Below are positions 10,996 to 29,741 of a stretch of 64,000 nucleotides of DNA, piece after piece. Origin of the DNA: Utricularia gibba (Eukaryota; Streptophyta; Magnoliopsida; Lamiales; Lentibulariaceae); contig CM007990.1 of assembly GCA_002189035.1 (NCBI GenBank), positions 1,116,001 to 1,180,000 of the forward strand. Direction: 5' to 3'. The notes under the pieces were generated by a model. The model saw only the letters and a list, made by a program, of their open reading frames with translations, made no database searches and had not been told where the DNA came from. Numbering within the stretch: position 1 is the stretch's first letter; the number at the start of each line of letters is the position of its first letter. The position numbers and the translations under genes were made by a program.

Positions 10996-12210
10996 GCTAT
11001 TAAAGCAGGCAATCTTTTTTGTTAGTACTGCCACACAAGGATCGTTGTATCTTAGCAGTTCCTTCTCTGCTGCTGTTCAGCCCCAAGATTTCTTCATGTG
11101 GTCTTTCAGATGAGTTCTGAACATAGAGTTGAGATCATTTCAGCAGCTGTGTTCTGCGATGCTGCATAGAGATCCATACAGCACTATGGTTAAAAATCCG
11201 ATCATCTTATTTATAAAATTACCTATCCTCGATTTCTATCACACACACAAAGTATAAAAAATTATATATATAATAGATAGTTTTTATATATTATTTTAAT
11301 AATGGGTATTTTTCAAAATCACTCTACCAATTCTCATACACTTCCTCATCATTCCTCCAAATTAAAGTATGCCAAGGGCAATAATGGGATGCGATGAATC
11401 AAAATCAATTAATGGTTACAAAATCAATTTTTTGAATAAAACGCATATTGAAATTTCTTGTAACAGCAACAAACCTTTTTTTATTATATTTAATGAAATT
11501 ATTTTTTTAATATGTAAAAATTTTTATTAATTTTTTCGGGTTATTATTTAATATGACGTTAAATTAACCAAAAATGGGATCTTTCTTTATCCACTCTTTT
11601 ATTTTTTTCAACTACTTAATTGAAAGAGGAAAAGATGGGTAGCTATTTCCAGGATGGACCCCACCGACGAGCGCCGCCGCCTGTCCAAATATATAAGCAC
11701 GTGAAACACGCAAATTTATTTATTTTTTTCAAAAAATATTTTTTTATTATCCTCCAGATGTCCCTAGAATCCAGATACGCAAGTATTTCAAAGAGTTGAC
11801 GGAGTCAAGGTTGACCCCTGCTAAATGAACCACAGCTAACAATAGCAGCTCTTTGACGGGTAGTTTACATTTTTGAGAGTGGATGCGACTCTAAGATTAA
11901 TCATACTGAAATTAATGATTTATAAAAAAAATATAAATGATATTAAAAAGATTAGATTCAAACAATTAATATTAATCTATAATTTATTATATATTACATA
12001 CTTTATTTTTCATTTTTCAATTATTTTTTGGAAATGAGTACAGTTGTTTTTCATTTCTTATTGAAACTAAAATGAAAAAACTTGGTTTTATTTCGAAAAC
12101 AGTTTAAAGTATAATTTGTACTATTTATTTTAATATTGTGATTTTCCAAAATTAATATAGTTATAAATAAAATTCAATAACTTAATTTCCGAAAATACCA
12201 CATTATCATT
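10996..12210. other. 3' region of bZIP-like gene and AT-rich spacer
   Basis: The first 200 bases are probably 3' untranslated. The rest is AT-rich without coding potential. Near 11880-12005 it carries one diverged copy of a short dispersed repeat (core like ATTAGATTCAAACAATTAAT) that recurs elsewhere in the window. Confidence 0.5.
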
Positions 12211-12214
12211 TTCG

Positions 12215-12555
12215 GATAGTGATAAATATGCTATAATGGATGAGAAATAGATGTTTTCCAACAAACTTATTCCATAATAACAACAAACATAATATCCAGC
12301 CTATTTCTTGATATACGATTGTTTGTTATAATAGATCAAAGAAAAATAAATGATTTCAAGACTTGTAGTTGTTTTACAACTAACTTAGTTAACAATAATA
12401 AGGAACATATAATTCAAGTTATTTTTTGATTTGAGATTGTTTGTTGTAATAGATATAGAAAAATGGATAATTTCCAAACTTGGAGTTGTTCTCCAACTAA
12501 ATTATTCCACAACAAGAGGAAACACAAGATTCAATCTATTTCTTTAATCTTCTGT
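12215..12555. repeat. Degenerate tandem repeat, period about 118 bp, nearly three copies
   Basis: The block TTGTTTGTTATAATAGAT starts at 12319 and returns as TTGTTTGTTGTAATAGAT at 12437, a spacing of 118. The later parts of the unit also correspond: (a/g)GTTGTTxTxCAACTAA, then xACAAxAAxxxxAxACA, then TTCAAxxTATTTxTT. A more diverged, shorter copy precedes them from about 12215. The array ends about 35 bases from the MYC2-like stop codon, so it may lie in that gene's 3' untranslated region. Confidence 0.7.
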
Positions 12556-12587
12556 TGTACACAGAGCAGGCGAGTCGTGCTTTCGCG

Positions 12588-14474
12588 TTATCGGGCAGCC
12601 ATTTTCGATGCCAAAGCGAATCGGAGCTGATCTTGTGAAAACAGTCTGCCTTCCATCCTGACTGTAGCTTGTTGGATCATCATCTCATTCACTACTGATA
12701 CACTGCCGTGATGCACATCTAACTCCAGTTCTTGCAGCGCCACCATCAGTTTAGCTGCTGGATGGTTCTTCCTGCTGCACTGAACCCGGATCATGGCGTC
12801 TCGCCCCATGATACTCACCTCCACAGAAGCCTCCGGTACCAGAAGGGCTGAGGAGCATCTTGTTTCTTTGGATGATGATAATGATGATGATGATGAGGGT
12901 TCCTTCTTTAGCCTCTCCAGCTGCTCTCTGAGATGGGCTTTATCGGATTCGGAGCTTTGCAGCTTTGATCTCAGCTCGTTGATGTAGGCTATGGCGTCGC
13001 CGAGCAGGGAAGCCTTGTCCATCTTGGATACATTAGGAACCACAGCTCTAAGGGCGTAGAATTTCTGGTTCAGCTTCTCCCTTCTCTGCCTTTCAGCTTC
13101 GACATGATTCAGAGGCTCTTCCCTGCCGTTCGCCGGCTTTCTGCCGCGCTTTCTCGGCCGTTTCTCGGGTTCAACGATGGAACTGCTGCCCATCTCCTTC
13201 ATTACTGAAGCCTCAATATCAGAATGGTCAGATTCCACGCAACAGATACTATCGTTTCTAAGTGTTCCAGAGGATGGAGCTATCACACCAGAAGTGAAAG
13301 ACATCATTCCTTCATCGTTGCTGCTTTTTGATGTGGGAGTTTTCTTCGTTGTTTTGTCAACTCCCACATTCATCTTCTTGCTTTCACCAAAACTCAGTAT
13401 GTCAGCCGACTCCTGTTTGCAGGATCCGTTGCTTCTGATGAACCTGAAATCAGAGAAAACCGAATCCTTAATCGAGTTCCCTGTGCCCTCACTGCAACTG
13501 GGATTTCCATTCCCAAGCACGGTGACCTGTTTACTGGGAGCTTGCAGCGAATCCTTGTTCTCCAAGAATGAAGAAGAAGGGTGGTGATTAAGCCATGTAG
13601 TGGCAGCAGAAGCATCACCATCTCCGATATGCCAGGAACCCGACCCAGCAACAGAACCCCCTTGATTCCCACTGAAATTAAACAACAATCTGACCTTTTT
13701 CATCAGATCAAAGCTCTGGAAAACCACATCTGTGGAACCAAGCTCCACGACGCCGTTCGGTAATGGTATGCAAACCATGGTTCGAATCCCAAACCCCAGC
13801 GCTTGATGGGCTCGTTCACAGTTGGCCTCGGCGAGACGCTCCGGGCCGGTGACCCAGACGGGGCCGGAGGTATAGAGCGCCTGGCCGGGAATTCCCCATC
13901 CACTTGGAAAGGATTGAGTCATGGAAATCAGAAAGAACCATTCCGTATCTGTAACTTCTTCATCCACAGCGTCTTCTGCAGAAGCCTGTGAACCAGAAAC
14001 CAAAGCGTTCAATTCTCTGAGAACCTTCTTTCTGTGGGCTTGCTCCGACGGCGAAGACGACGACGCTTTGCGGTTCCCTTTATCTTCCTCCCCTTTATAG
14101 TACCCATCTCCCCAGCTCAAAACAGGGGGCATCCCGAATTCAGTCACTGAGCTCTGCCAAAAGATAGCGTAGGTCCACGCCTCGCGAGCGCCTTCGATCA
14201 AAGCAAGGAATCGCTGCTGAAGGCTTTCTTGAGTGAAAACCTGAGGTTCCGGGTGAAGCGCCGCCGTCTTGGAACCGAGCGGGTGCGACGGCGGCGGTGG
14301 AGAATGAATCGGGGTGTAAGCGATTTGTTGACCAACTGACCAGAAGGAACCCAGATCAGAACCAGATGCAATAAACGATTCCATCATCGCAGATTCCCCC
14401 TCCGCCGGCCCACTTATTTCCCGACCACTACCCCCCCACATATCCACAGAAGCAGCATCCGGGAACACAGTCAT
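12588..14474 (-). CDS. MYC2: MYC2-like bHLH transcription factor (jasmonate signalling)
   Basis: Intronless 628-residue subgroup IIIe bHLH factor that activates jasmonate-responsive genes from G-boxes and is held by JAZ repressors. The N-terminal JAZ-interaction/bHLH-MYC_N region contains [31 protein letters not shown] and the transactivation segment [13 protein letters not shown]. Then come a variable serine-rich middle, the basic patch [17 protein letters not shown], the bHLH at about 457-506 ([13 protein letters not shown] contact residues present) and a C-terminal ACT-like region (from about 550). ATG 14474 is chosen because the frame upstream (to 14627) is a hydrophobic leader unlike any MYC. 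Five codons before it, GTG ATC GAT TAT CGG aligns with the usual M-T-D-Y-R start, so the ancestral start codon may be lost. MYC3/MYC4 identity cannot be excluded. Confidence 0.93.
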   Translation of the reverse strand: MTVFPDAASVDMWGGSGREISGPAEGESAMMESFIASGSDLGSFWSVGQQIAYTPIHSPPPPSHPLGSKTAALHPEPQVFTQESLQQRFLALIEGAREAWTYAIFWQSSVTEFGMPPVLSWGDGYYKGEEDKGNRKASSSSPSEQAHRKKVLRELNALVSGSQASAEDAVDEEVTDTEWFFLISMTQSFPSGWGIPGQALYTSGPVWVTGPERLAEANCERAHQALGFGIRTMVCIPLPNGVVELGSTDVVFQSFDLMKKVRLLFNFSGNQGGSVAGSGSWHIGDGDASAATTWLNHHPSSSFLENKDSLQAPSKQVTVLGNGNPSCSEGTGNSIKDSVFSDFRFIRSNGSCKQESADILSFGESKKMNVGVDKTTKKTPTSKSSNDEGMMSFTSGVIAPSSGTLRNDSICCVESDHSDIEASVMKEMGSSSIVEPEKRPRKRGRKPANGREEPLNHVEAERQRREKLNQKFYALRAVVPNVSKMDKASLLGDAIAYINELRSKLQSSESDKAHLREQLERLKKEPSSSSSLSSSKETRCSSALLVPEASVEVSIMGRDAMIRVQCSRKNHPAAKLMVALQELELDVHHGSVSVVNEMMIQQATVRMEGRLFSQDQLRFALASKMAAR

Positions 14475-14486
14475 CCGATAATCGAT

Positions 14487-14615
14487 CACCCCACGTGAGC
14501 TTCGCGGGTACCCAGAAACAGAAATTGAGGGAGACGTTGAGAAAAAGGAGGAAAAGCAAGACGGGACAGGAAGCAAGAAAAGCAGCAAGCAGATGACTAA
14601 AATACTGATATATAA
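14487..14615 (-). promoter_or_regulatory. MYC2-like leader: perfect G-box and TATA-like site
   Basis: A perfect G-box CACGTG occupies 14492-14497, 18 bases upstream of the chosen ATG and next to the GTG codon at 14489-14487. A TATTTATATA-like element lies near 14605-14620 on the minus strand, at a plausible distance for a start site near 14575. MYC2-type proteins bind G-boxes, so autoregulation is conceivable but unproven. Confidence 0.45.
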
Positions 14616-14649
14616 ATACCTGGTCACGAATCCGCGACGAGCTCACCAT

Positions 14650-16369
14650 ACCCGGATACCGCCAACTCCCACGTCAGCATATCTGCTTCGTCCTGGACCG
14701 CCGGCGGTCAATTCCAGACAGCCGGGTAGATACCTTACTCATCCATAACTACATCCAGCAACTGCTTAATCCAGCCCATGGAACCCCATTCTTGATGCTC
14801 AAATTCAGCACAAAAATGATGGTAATCAAATACCATCGCCGATCAACTGCATTTCTCAAGTTAGTCAAGAAATAGATTTTCATTAATGACACTTTAAACC
14901 AGGTTAGGGAACAGTCTAATCACACTTTAATACCGCGATTTAGGATTTGATGGAGATTAAATACTCTTTCACCGCCAGGTGTCATCCAACCAATCATATT
15001 TTGGAGACCTTATTTCAGCGTCTTTTAAATAATATTTTAATTTTACTGTATAAATTTAAATAAAAATGAATTCATGTTTTGTCATTTTAAAATTATAAAA
15101 TAAAATAAAGAATTAAAAAAACATTTTAGTATGAAAAATTAAAATAAATGAAAATTATGCATTTTCATTCTGAAAAATGAAAAATAGGCATATTTTATAA
15201 AAATATTAATTTTTCATTTCAAGAATAAAAAATAAAAATAAATGTGTGTGAGGATATTCTCTGAGTTTTTTTAATAATAAATTTTGATTAGTATCTATTT
15301 TATAAATGATTAGTTTTACAAAAGATAAAATTCATTTTTATTTAAAAATAATATTTATTTTTTATGGTTTTCCTGTAGAATTAAGGTATCATATTATGTT
15401 CATAGTAATTTATAAAATATAAGGTTATAAAGTTAGTGATAATATATCACATTGATTATGATCATAAAAGAGTATGTATTTAAATATAAATGTAATTCTA
15501 ATATTGTATGAGAAATTTTTTTAAAAAAGAAAATGTAAAATCTTAATTATTATATATTCTAAATGAATAATATAATATAAAAAAGATAAATATATGAATT
15601 CTCTTAATATTATATAACATTTTATTCAAAATTGTGTAACATAAAATCATAACAATTCATTAAAAATATTGTATAAAAATTTGTGTATTGTCATGACATA
15701 AATACATGTATATTCGAACGCGGAAGCTTCCTAGTCCCTGTCTAAAGCTTGATCCGTAAAATGAATGTGAATCACGTTTTGGTCTTCGGCGGTTATGAAT
15801 AAATAAATGGGATGGCAATTTCTGAGTAATTTTTAATTGGCCCAAGTCAGGTATAAAATATAATTTTTGGAACCCTTGTGGGATACAAACGAATTATTAT
15901 TATTATCATTATTATTGGGGCATATTCGTAAAACGCTACGAATTAATTATATTTATAATATATATTAAAATGATGAATTTTAAAGATTATGTGAATAAAA
16001 ATAAATGAGGACGTCATGTGGGGTTAGGTGGGAAATGACTAATATGCCCCACACCATCAGCGCTCTCATCCGCGTCTTTCTTTCTCCTCCGTAGAGGCGA
16101 CTCCCTTTGTCCTCCTGGTATCATCGTCGGATTCCATGGAAGCCAAGATCATTGTGATGGATGGAAATCAGAGCAATAAAGGCTCCAAAGGAAGCCGACA
16201 AACATCTGGTGATGAAACTCCAAGGGAGAGATCCGACAGGCACAACGGGAAGGTAGTATGTGTGTTGAATGAATTAGAGGAAGAAGAGATCCTGTCTGGT
16301 TCGTATACAACCACCATCACAGCAATCTGAAGTTCATTACAATGTTGAACTTGAACATGGGAGGTTGGT
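14650..16369. other. Spacer between MYC2-like gene and CRK-A
   Basis: 14650-15000 is probably MYC2-like promoter. 15000-15990 is strongly AT-rich. 16000-16369 has normal GC and holds a short plus-strand frame (16136-16330) with no recognisable family, most likely CRK-A 3' untranslated sequence. No RNA gene seen. Confidence 0.5.
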
Positions 16370-18716
<2,347 letters not shown>

Positions 18717-18795
18717 GCCGGATGGTTAGAAGATAGTCGGAGGAAATGGAATGACGACGGAGACGAGCTCGTGGCTGGTCAGTGTTGAAAAAACG

Positions 18796-18897
18796 TTGAC
18801 TAGTGTTGATGTGTAATTTTCTCATACATTATTTTAATAATGGATATTTTTCAAAATCACCTCGCAAAAAATCCTACGGTGGCAGCCATGCTTGACT
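18796..18897 (+). promoter_or_regulatory. Two W-box cores upstream of CRK-A
   Basis: TTGACT occurs at 18796-18801 and 18892-18897, 80 and 176 bases upstream of the CRK-A start. W-boxes bind WRKY factors, and CRK genes are commonly pathogen-inducible. The motif is short, so function is inferred. Confidence 0.4.
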
Positions 18898-18899
18898 TA

Positions 18900-20615
18900 C
18901 TGGCGCGTTGGGTACATACGCCTCTGCAAAAAAAAATGTTTTTAAAACAGACATTTTCTGTAATTCTTGTAAAAATAGCCTTGTTTTACTAAAATAATCC
19001 TATTTATACAATATTAATTTAATTTAATATATAAAGATAGTATTTCATAAATATAGTCTATAAATACAATTATTTTTATTTAATAAAACTTTATTTTAAA
19101 CTATAACTTTTATTAAATATAAATACAAATTATGTATAATTAACTAGATAAGAACATGGATTATCATAACCCATAATACAAAATAAGCCATATAATTAAT
19201 AATATTATATTTTAAAAAATAAATAATTATTTATAAAAGAGCGATTCCATGGACTTGAGATCATCGATTTGAGGTAAGCATCGCCGACTCTTCAAACGTT
19301 TGATTAAGACCATAAAGTATATTTTACATTTAATATATACCCAAATTATTTGATAAAGACATATTATTAAATACAGTTTAATTATAAAATCTCACATTTT
19401 CAAAAAGCATATCAATGTATTAGATTAAATATTAATTTATTTGATAATTTATCATATTATGAAAGCATCACAATAATATTAATTTAAAATTTATTTTATG
19501 AAAAGTAGAGTGTGGTTATTTAGATAATAAATACGTAAAATAGATCGATTTTGATAATTATTATAAAATAGTATTATTTGACTAACAAAATTTTAGCATA
19601 TGACTATTTTGCTAAAAACCCCCTTGACTTCCTCCAAAACTGTCTCACCACCTATAACTACGTCAAGCTCTGCGTTAAAAAAACAAAAAAAAGAGTTGAC
19701 CGTTTCAAGATCTTCCTACTTTGATTATCAATTAAATTCATCTTATTTAACATTTTATTTTTTTTTAAATTTGTTTGGGGTATTGAGTTTCCATCTCAAC
19801 TCGGCGGGGTGACCGGCCGGTCCAATAGATTGAACGGAAATCGTTGCTTTTCGAGTCACCGAGTCCATCATATTACTTATGTATAATTTCTCGAAAAGTA
19901 TTTTTTGATAATTAATTTTAAAATTAAAAGATGAAATTGTGCAGTTTTATTTAAAATAAAAAACGATTTTAAATTTTTTAAAATAGATTTCACTCATATT
20001 AAATAACAAAACTGTTTGTAAAACATTTTTTCAAAAGAAAAAGTTTCTAATAAAATATTAACGTAAATTTTATTTTTGAAAGTTTAATTTATTTAAAATG
20101 TTTTTTATAAATAGAAATTATTTCAAATATATATTTATATAAATTGATTTATATTTATCGGTTTATCTAATGAATTAAATGGATAAATCCACTTTTATTC
20201 TTATTCAAACGCGGTCCTTTTTCTCCCCGTACGGTCGGCAGAATTCCTGGTGGTTACGGTTATCATAACTCTCTGATAGAAGATAAGTTTTCCAACTGTC
20301 TTCATAGACTTTGGAACTTGTGGAGGAGAAAACTTTCTCGGTACAAAGGTAGCCCTGCTTCCTTGACCTCTGGGCAATTATCCACTGATTTGTCATCATC
20401 CTGTGCATCTCCGCCGGCGGAAGTGGAGGCCCCGATTTAGCCTGGGAACCGGAGTTCCCAACTTGGGTTTCGATGCCGCATGCTCTGATGTTGTGTGACG
20501 CCTATCGCAGTGAATTTTCACCGTTGTCTTTACAGAATAACCGCATGGTATCTCCGATACAATACAACAAGCTCGAATATGTTTCGGAAATGGAACATGG
20601 GATGGGATGGATGGA
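18900..20615. other. AT-rich spacer between CRK-A and CRK-B
   Basis: Strongly AT-rich to about 20210, with one higher-GC patch at 19800-19870. 20210-20615 has gene-like composition and probably includes the CRK-B 3' untranslated region. No coding frame I can support. Confidence 0.5.
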
Positions 20616-23110
<2,495 letters not shown>

Positions 23111-23187
23111 AGCCGATGGCCGGAAGCTAGCCTGAGCCGATGGATGATCGTGGATCAAACAAGACAGAAAGAACGGTCGGCCGGAAA

Positions 23188-23200
23188 AGTCAACCACGTG
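23188..23200. promoter_or_regulatory. W-box next to G-box upstream of CRK-B
   Basis: AGTCAA (TTGACT on the minus strand) at 23188-23193 is followed one base later by CACGTG at 23195-23200, about 80-90 bases upstream of the CRK-B ATG. The pairing would suit combined WRKY and bHLH/bZIP input; this is inferred from motif identity only. Confidence 0.4.
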
Positions 23201-23341
23201 CTCTTAAATAAACGCAGCGTGAACAATATGACTTTTCAACGCGGTCGGGAATATTATATTAAAATACTCATTATCAATTAGAATTATTATTTTTAAAAGA
23301 AGTAATGACAAAAAAATAATATTTCATGAAGGTATATTGGA

Positions 23342-25691
<2,350 letters not shown>

Positions 25692-25749
25692 ACCTGATGG
25701 AAGATGATCTCAGCCGATGGATCCTCGTGGAGAAGCTTAAACGCTTCAG

Positions 25750-25755
25750 AGTCAA
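25750..25755 (-). promoter_or_regulatory. W-box core upstream of CRK-C
   Basis: AGTCAA on the plus strand (TTGACT on the gene's strand), about 60 bases before the CRK-C start codon. Confidence 0.35.
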
Positions 25756-25799
25756 TCCTTGTGTTCTCAGATTTGACGATTCATGGCACTAGGTAGCCG

Positions 25800-27151
25800 A
25801 GTTGTTTGAAACTTCAAAACAACGTTGTATCCAGACACTTTCTTGAAAAACATTTTATGTTTTTTTATTTTATTTTTTGGAATTAAAAATTGGGGATGAT
25901 TTCAAAATTTAACTAGCATTGATAATTCTTATAAAAAAATATAATCAAACTTATGAATGATAATAAAAATCAATTATATTGAATAATAAAACTGTTTATA
26001 TACTTTGATTTAAAATCTATTTTAAATAGAGTTTAAAAATATAGATCACATTTGTATTGTTTAATTTATTTAAAGTTAAATGTAGAAATAATTAATTTAA
26101 ATAAACATAAAATATTTGATAAAACTTAGTTACTTTTGATGGGAGACGATATTTTAGGAATAGCTAATATTTTGACGAAAGTTGTTAAATGAATTTATAA
26201 AGAAAACTATTTGAGTGTTTGTATTAACTATAATACTTTTTAAATATAATTAAAGTTTTCTAAAATATTTTTTAAGCATGAAAATAATATTATATTTTGA
26301 TTCATATTATTGACAAAAATTTTATCATCATATATTATTTCTACAAGTTAGGTTTTTCTTATATGATATTATCTATTTTGAATACATGATTATTATAATT
26401 TTATATTTAGAAAAAATAGTATATAAAATTAGAAAAATCAATCTTTTTAATCATATCTCCTCCTACTTTTGTAACCAATGTGATATACTATCCTAACCCT
26501 TGGCCTTACATAATTATTTTATATTCTACCAAACATTTTATTATATGACCAAGAAAATCTCCAATTACACATCCATATAGTTCAAAAATTATACTACAAG
26601 ATTTTTTCAGAATTTATAAGTAGAAAATTATTGAAAATAATATTGACAACAAATTTATGTTTATTAAAAATTATAAACTTAAATTACTTGGCAATATCAT
26701 CATATTTACACAATTTTTTAATATTGAATTAAATTCACAATTTTAAATACATATTAGACTTAAAGTGTGTTTAAATATCAAATATTAATTTTAATTTTTT
26801 ATAAACCTTGTCTTAATTAATAATACGATATTTTGATAATTTACTAATATTTCCATTTAACTCCAATTACTAAATAAAGTTTGCCAAATTTTTAATAATA
26901 AATAGATATAGTTTTATATAATATAAAATAGAATACTGTTCCTGAACAAGGAAGGCGTTAGTACATGTTTCATTTCCAAACGCTAAGTACCAAGATGATG
27001 CCACCAGGAAGCAAAAAATGCAGAGACCGATGACAATGGTTTGGTGCTCAGACAACACAGCAGCATAAATCTTGTTATTTCGCCAGAAAGAAGGGGTGGG
27101 GAGGAGAGGGGGAAGTGCGTATCTGTGTACAGTGTCCTCTTTTCATTGTAC
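25800..27151. other. AT-rich spacer
   Basis: Very AT-rich from about 25850 to 26940. 26940-27151 rises in GC and is probably the ArfGAP 3' untranslated region. No coding or RNA gene seen. Confidence 0.55.
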
Positions 27152-29741
27152 TCAAAGGATTCTGTCCTGAAGATCCATCAGAAAAGAGGATGCAATGCAG
27201 CTTATCTTCCTTCCAGTCTCTTCAGCAATGTTTTTAAAATTGGAGATGTCGTTTTGGGCCTGAAGCAAGGGTAAAAACAAGATGCGGGCACAGTTTCATC
27301 AGCACAGACATTCCATTGAAACAGGGTGCGTAGCTTTGAGAGCAAATGAAGAAGGTCTTGCCTGGAAAGAGAGCCGGTTGATGAAATCAGTTGCTGAGAG
27401 CTCGGGAGACTTTGGTGCATGACCAAAAAGATCTGCGCTGGAGATGGATGATGAGCCCTGACATGAATGGAGCGAATGGTGCATTGCTTCAGCAATTTAG
27501 GGAGCTTGGAACCAGAAGAAATGGATGAAAAAGGGGAATCTACATACCGAGAACTTCTGCAGGGAAATGGATGCCTCGTAGTTGTTGTTAGTGTTGGTTT
27601 CATCACCGAAGAATTGAGCAGAAGAAATTGATTTTGCATTGGAGAATTTCTTCCTAGCTTCATCAGTTTCCTCTACCTGGTTGATGACTAAAGGCATTAC
27701 TGCATTCTGCTCGATAAGTTTCAATCACAAAAGCGATAAGAGTAACTGAATAAGGATCGAATAAGGCCAGTGGGAAGATCATGAAAATGTTCAAAAGTAA
27801 TATCAGAAAGGAGGTTTATTAGGAGTAACAGAAAACCACTTTGATGAGGCCAGTCACCAGCACAGATACCTTGCTAATTAATATAAACCTCGACCATCAC
27901 CAAGAGGGAAAATACTACAAAGAGGAACCTCATCAGAAGCCTTCTATTTCTACACAACAAGAGAAACTTGCTAACTGAAACAAGGATTCTGAAAACTAAA
28001 ACGCGACTTGCCATGGAAAAATGTAAAGAGTATATAACTAAAAAATGTGCATGGAAGAGATTCAGAAAATTTAACTCTGTCGCAATGAAAAAAGAAGAAA
28101 CTTTTACCACTGCAGCAATAAAATGTGGAAGTGGTAAGATCAGTACTTAAAAGAAAAACAAGATACTCTGGAGTATAAGAGGTTTCATTCAATTTTCAAG
28201 CTGTTCCTAAGCATTAGTTTTGTAACCTGGGCTTTGGATAAGCTTGAGCTAATGCTTTTGGGGAAACCAATGTCCATGTCATATTCAGCAAAAAAGCTTG
28301 ATGACTTGGGAGGGGATACATGCCTAGCAACACGGGTATCTCCAACATCAGCATGAGTTTGTTGGGCATCTTCAGTGAACTCAAACCGAGATTTGAATGA
28401 AGAACCAACACTGATATTACTATCTTTCGGTGACATCTGAGAAAACTGAGCAGGAGGTTCTTCGGGCTTTTGATCATAAAGGTCATCACTAGGCTGCAAG
28501 GGATGAAGGGTCTCAGTGATACCGTGCATAAACAAGGAAAGATGGAGTAGAATTATGAAATAAACCATCTATTCTACAAAATTTTACCTTAGTAGCAAGT
28601 TTCCTAGCACCCAAACCACCTGTCTTCCCAGTCCTCTTAGCACCAAGAGACTTCATTATGGCTGAAGAACTTGCTTGAGATGCTCTCGGAGAAGCAGGAA
28701 GGTCATTGGCTCCGATTATGTGAAAACCATTTTCTATGGACCCGTCACCAGAGGAACCGGCTTTCAAGTGTTCATCAGCGTTTACACCAAAATATACGGC
28801 AGAATTTTTTACTTTAGGGAACGCAGCAGGTGATGATGGTAAGCCTGCCGCATTGCTCTTAGCAACTTCATTCGAGAGTAAATGCCTGTACAGTTCAGCA
28901 GCTCTGGAAGTATATTTGGCCTCAATCTTGCCTCCCCCGGACCAGCCGTGCTGCTTAAAAAAAACTTGTGCCCGGTTATTTCCACCAAATGTCATCATTT
29001 TAAGCTGTTCATCAGTCCATGAATCCAAAGTGGTAGACCTGCAAGGCAACCATTGCAGTTACAGGGAACAGAAAACTATAAGGAGTAATCAAATACACCG
29101 GCATAGGCCTAATATGGCACAGGCAACCATACAATCAATCATGGCTCAGCCAACCGAAATGCTCCATCAACAAATGTCTAGCCTGTTTTTGATAAGAAAA
29201 GCAGGCTCCATTGAATCAGGTGTGTCACATACAAAAGAAGTAAAATTTCATGGCCAAAACATCCAAAACATTGCTGCGTTGACCAGCTTTGCCAATCTTG
29301 TTTACATATAGATCTTGTTTCAACGACAGTTCCCATACTACATACCCACACAGAGATGCATCAAAAGCAACATTTTTTTTCGCCGCGCTTCTTTCATAAG
29401 CGCATCAGATAACATCAACTCCAGCATCCTCATATCCAAAATCTTCTAAACAAAAGAATCACCTGATAAAGCTGACGTGCACACCGAGGTTCCGGTGGAC
29501 CGCAGAGCAATCAATACACAAGAAAACCCCGTACGTGACAGACGCCCAAATAGGGCCCTTCGCGTTACAATCAAAACATATCTGCATATCCCAGCAGCCG
29601 ATTACCATCAAAACATACGCTGATTAGCGATCACAATCCAAAATCACAAAAATTAACACCATCAACGCTCACCTTGTTCTCGGGCCTGGCTTTCAGTCTC
29701 CGGAAAACGGTATTCTTGTCAACGCCGCATTCCGAAGCCAT
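27152..29741 (-). CDS. AGD8: ArfGAP (AGD8/AGD9/AGD10-like)
   Basis: ADP-ribosylation-factor GTPase-activating protein of the ArfGAP2/3 type, acting on Arf1 at the Golgi in COPI vesicle traffic. Seven exons: 29741-29673, 29581-29463, 29038-28588, 28493-28227, 27676-27548, 27457-27362, 27259-27152; 1239 nt, 412 residues. Exon 1 gives [20 protein letters not shown]. Exon 2 carries the C4 zinc finger (CFDC...CIDC) and the arginine finger in [11 protein letters not shown]. The C-terminal exon encodes [13 protein letters not shown] and DLQDRIL, the conserved end of this family. The intron between exons 6 and 7 must use a GC donor (CAG|GCAAGA, 27361-27360); without it the frame runs into unrelated sequence and loses the conserved end. 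The exact paralogue (AGD8, 9 or 10) cannot be assigned. Confidence 0.93.
27360..27361 (-). other. GC 5' splice donor in ArfGAP intron 6
   Basis: The exon ends in TTCCAG and the intron begins GCAAGA. The matching acceptor CTTCAG is at 27261-27260. Using this donor restores phase and joins RLSFQ to [11 protein letters not shown], matching family members. Confidence 0.8.

Noticed and set aside
13770-13800. GGTTCGAATCCC, like a tRNA T-loop
   Set aside because: Lies inside MYC2-like coding sequence and no acceptor stem or anticodon arm surrounds it.
14475-14627. Upstream extension of the MYC2-like frame (hydrophobic [16 protein letters not shown] leader)
   Set aside because: Would give a transcription factor a signal-like N-terminus; no MYC relative has it, and a TATA-like site lies here. 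Taken as leader sequence.
16136-16330. Plus-strand frame beyond the CRK-A stop
   Set aside because: 64 residues, no family, no conserved start context; probably antisense to the CRK-A 3' UTR.
23111-23197. 29-codon N-terminal extension of CRK-B
   Set aside because: The downstream ATG at 23110 aligns with the starts of CRK-A, -C and -D and directly precedes the signal peptide.
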